Below, piece after piece: positions 63,594 to 64,000 of a stretch of 64,000 bases of DNA (the stretch's first letter is position 1; each line of letters begins with the position of its first letter). Made by a program: the position numbers and the translations under genes. A model generated the notes under the pieces. It made no database searches. It was not told the DNA's origin and saw only the letters and a program-made list of their open reading frames with translations. This DNA comes from Rhizobium gallicum bv. gallicum R602sp (GTDB lineage Bacteria; Pseudomonadota; Alphaproteobacteria; Rhizobiales; Rhizobiaceae): assembly GCF_000816845.1 (NCBI RefSeq), contig NZ_CP006877.1, forward strand, positions 253,501 to 317,500. The letters are read 5' to 3'.

Positions 63594-64000
63594 TTAAGCT
63601 TTACGCCGCATCCGGCAGAAGAAGAAGCCGTCCGTATCGGTCGATGCCGGTGTCAGCGTAACCGTTTCACCATCCGACGAACGCGGGCGCGGTGCATTCT
63701 TGCCGAAAAGCTCATCCCAGGCAGTCAGGGCGCTTTCGATGGAGAATGCCGGATTTTCGGCGGCGAAGCGTCGGACCTGTTGTTCATTCTCCTGCGGGAG
63801 CACGGAACAGGTGACGTAGATCAGCTCGCCGCCTGGGCGCACGAAGGCGCTCGCCTGCTTCAAAGCATCCTGTTGCTGGCTCGTGCGCTCGTCGAGGTTC
63901 TTTGCCGTCAGCCGCCATTTGGTATCGGGGCGGCGGCGCCACGTGCCCGTGCCCGTGCAGGGGGCGTCGACTAGCACCTTGTCGCAGCGAGCGCGCAGGC
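63594..64000 (-). CDS. RsmB/NOL1-type rRNA (cytosine-C5) methyltransferase (5' part outside window)
   Basis: C-terminal 135 residues, open to the window edge. Catalytic motifs VLVDAPCTGTGTWRRRPD (PC motif) and YVTCSVLPQENEQQV (TC catalytic Cys) identify the SAM-dependent m5C rRNA methyltransferase family; the product ends DGFFFCRMRRK. Which rRNA position is modified needs the missing N-terminus. Confidence 0.9.
   Translation of the reverse strand, partial: LRARCDKVLVDAPCTGTGTWRRRPDTKWRLTAKNLDERTSQQQDALKQASAFVRPGGELIYVTCSVLPQENEQQVRRFAAENPAFSIESALTAWDELFGKNAPRPRSSDGETVTLTPASTDTDGFFFCRMRRKA

Overview
The window is chromosomal DNA from an alphaproteobacterium, almost certainly a member of the Rhizobiaceae (Rhizobium/Agrobacterium group). 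The evidence is the infC-rpmI-rplT-pheS-pheT block with an ATT-started infC, an Irr-type iron box in front of a membrane-bound ferritin (mbfA), a BA14K-type secreted protein, a BTLCP transglutaminase-like protein, and high-GC codon use. It reads as a core chromosome with one accessory island.

Layout. 0-4 kb: polysaccharide assembly genes (O-antigen-polymerase-like protein, GH5 glycanase, Wzz/GumC chain-length protein). 4.1-8.0 kb: a copper/heavy-metal 'bufferin' locus (DoxX, BufC, the MNIO enzyme BufB, the cysteine-containing precursor BufA) divergent from its ECF sigma factor and NrsF-type anti-sigma factor; two near-identical ECF promoters face away from each other between the two arms. 8.0-10.3 kb: tRNA-Leu(CAG) and small household genes. 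10.3-11.9 kb: a fused NTase-HEPN protein, a decayed ccdAB module and a long hairpin. 11.9-20 kb: lepA, a regulator/GNAT/acetylpolyamine-amidohydrolase-like/recX run, a drug/metabolite transporter, truncated hemoglobin, mbfA, BTLCP. 20-26.3 kb: alpha/beta hydrolase, infC, rpmI, rplT, pheS, pheT. 26-30.7 kb: small stress and redox genes. 30.7-35.2 kb: a Gtr-like lipid-linked sugar cassette (GtrA, SMR/ArnE-like, methyltransferase, GT2) divergent from an STT3-like GT-C membrane glycosyltransferase. 35.2-44.7 kb: xseA, two MarR-controlled modules, aminopeptidase T, GST, YbaK, ArsC-like protein, AstE-like deacylase, ogt.

44.7-55.3 kb is an accessory island in visible decay. It holds remnants of one AbiE pair, a SnoaL-like protein, a secreted protein, a TetR regulator, an extra FabF-type ketosynthase, SDR scraps, an ECF sigma factor next to a Tat-exported ferritin-like protein, a second AbiE pair whose toxin gene has a nonsense codon, a GNAT/DUF1778 toxin-antitoxin operon bracketed by two ~92-bp hairpin repeats, and a P4-type integrase that has lost its catalytic half. 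The integrase lies next to the 3' end of guaA, a commonly used island insertion site. Short GTACCGTCA-containing repeats lie at both edges.

55.4-64 kb returns to core genes: guaA, an MTA/SAH-nucleosidase-like protein, a thioesterase, an iron-responsive-looking operon (imelysin, di-heme oxidoreductase, second imelysin-like protein, DUF1513 protein) and the start of an RsmB-type rRNA methyltransferase gene cut by the window end.

Best candidates for new biology are the bufferin locus with its matched divergent ECF promoters, the NTase-HEPN gene with a TAATG-coupled small ORF, the STT3-like/Gtr cassette, and the hairpin-repeat-bracketed toxin module with an extra 64-residue gene. No CRISPR array or intact insertion sequence was seen.
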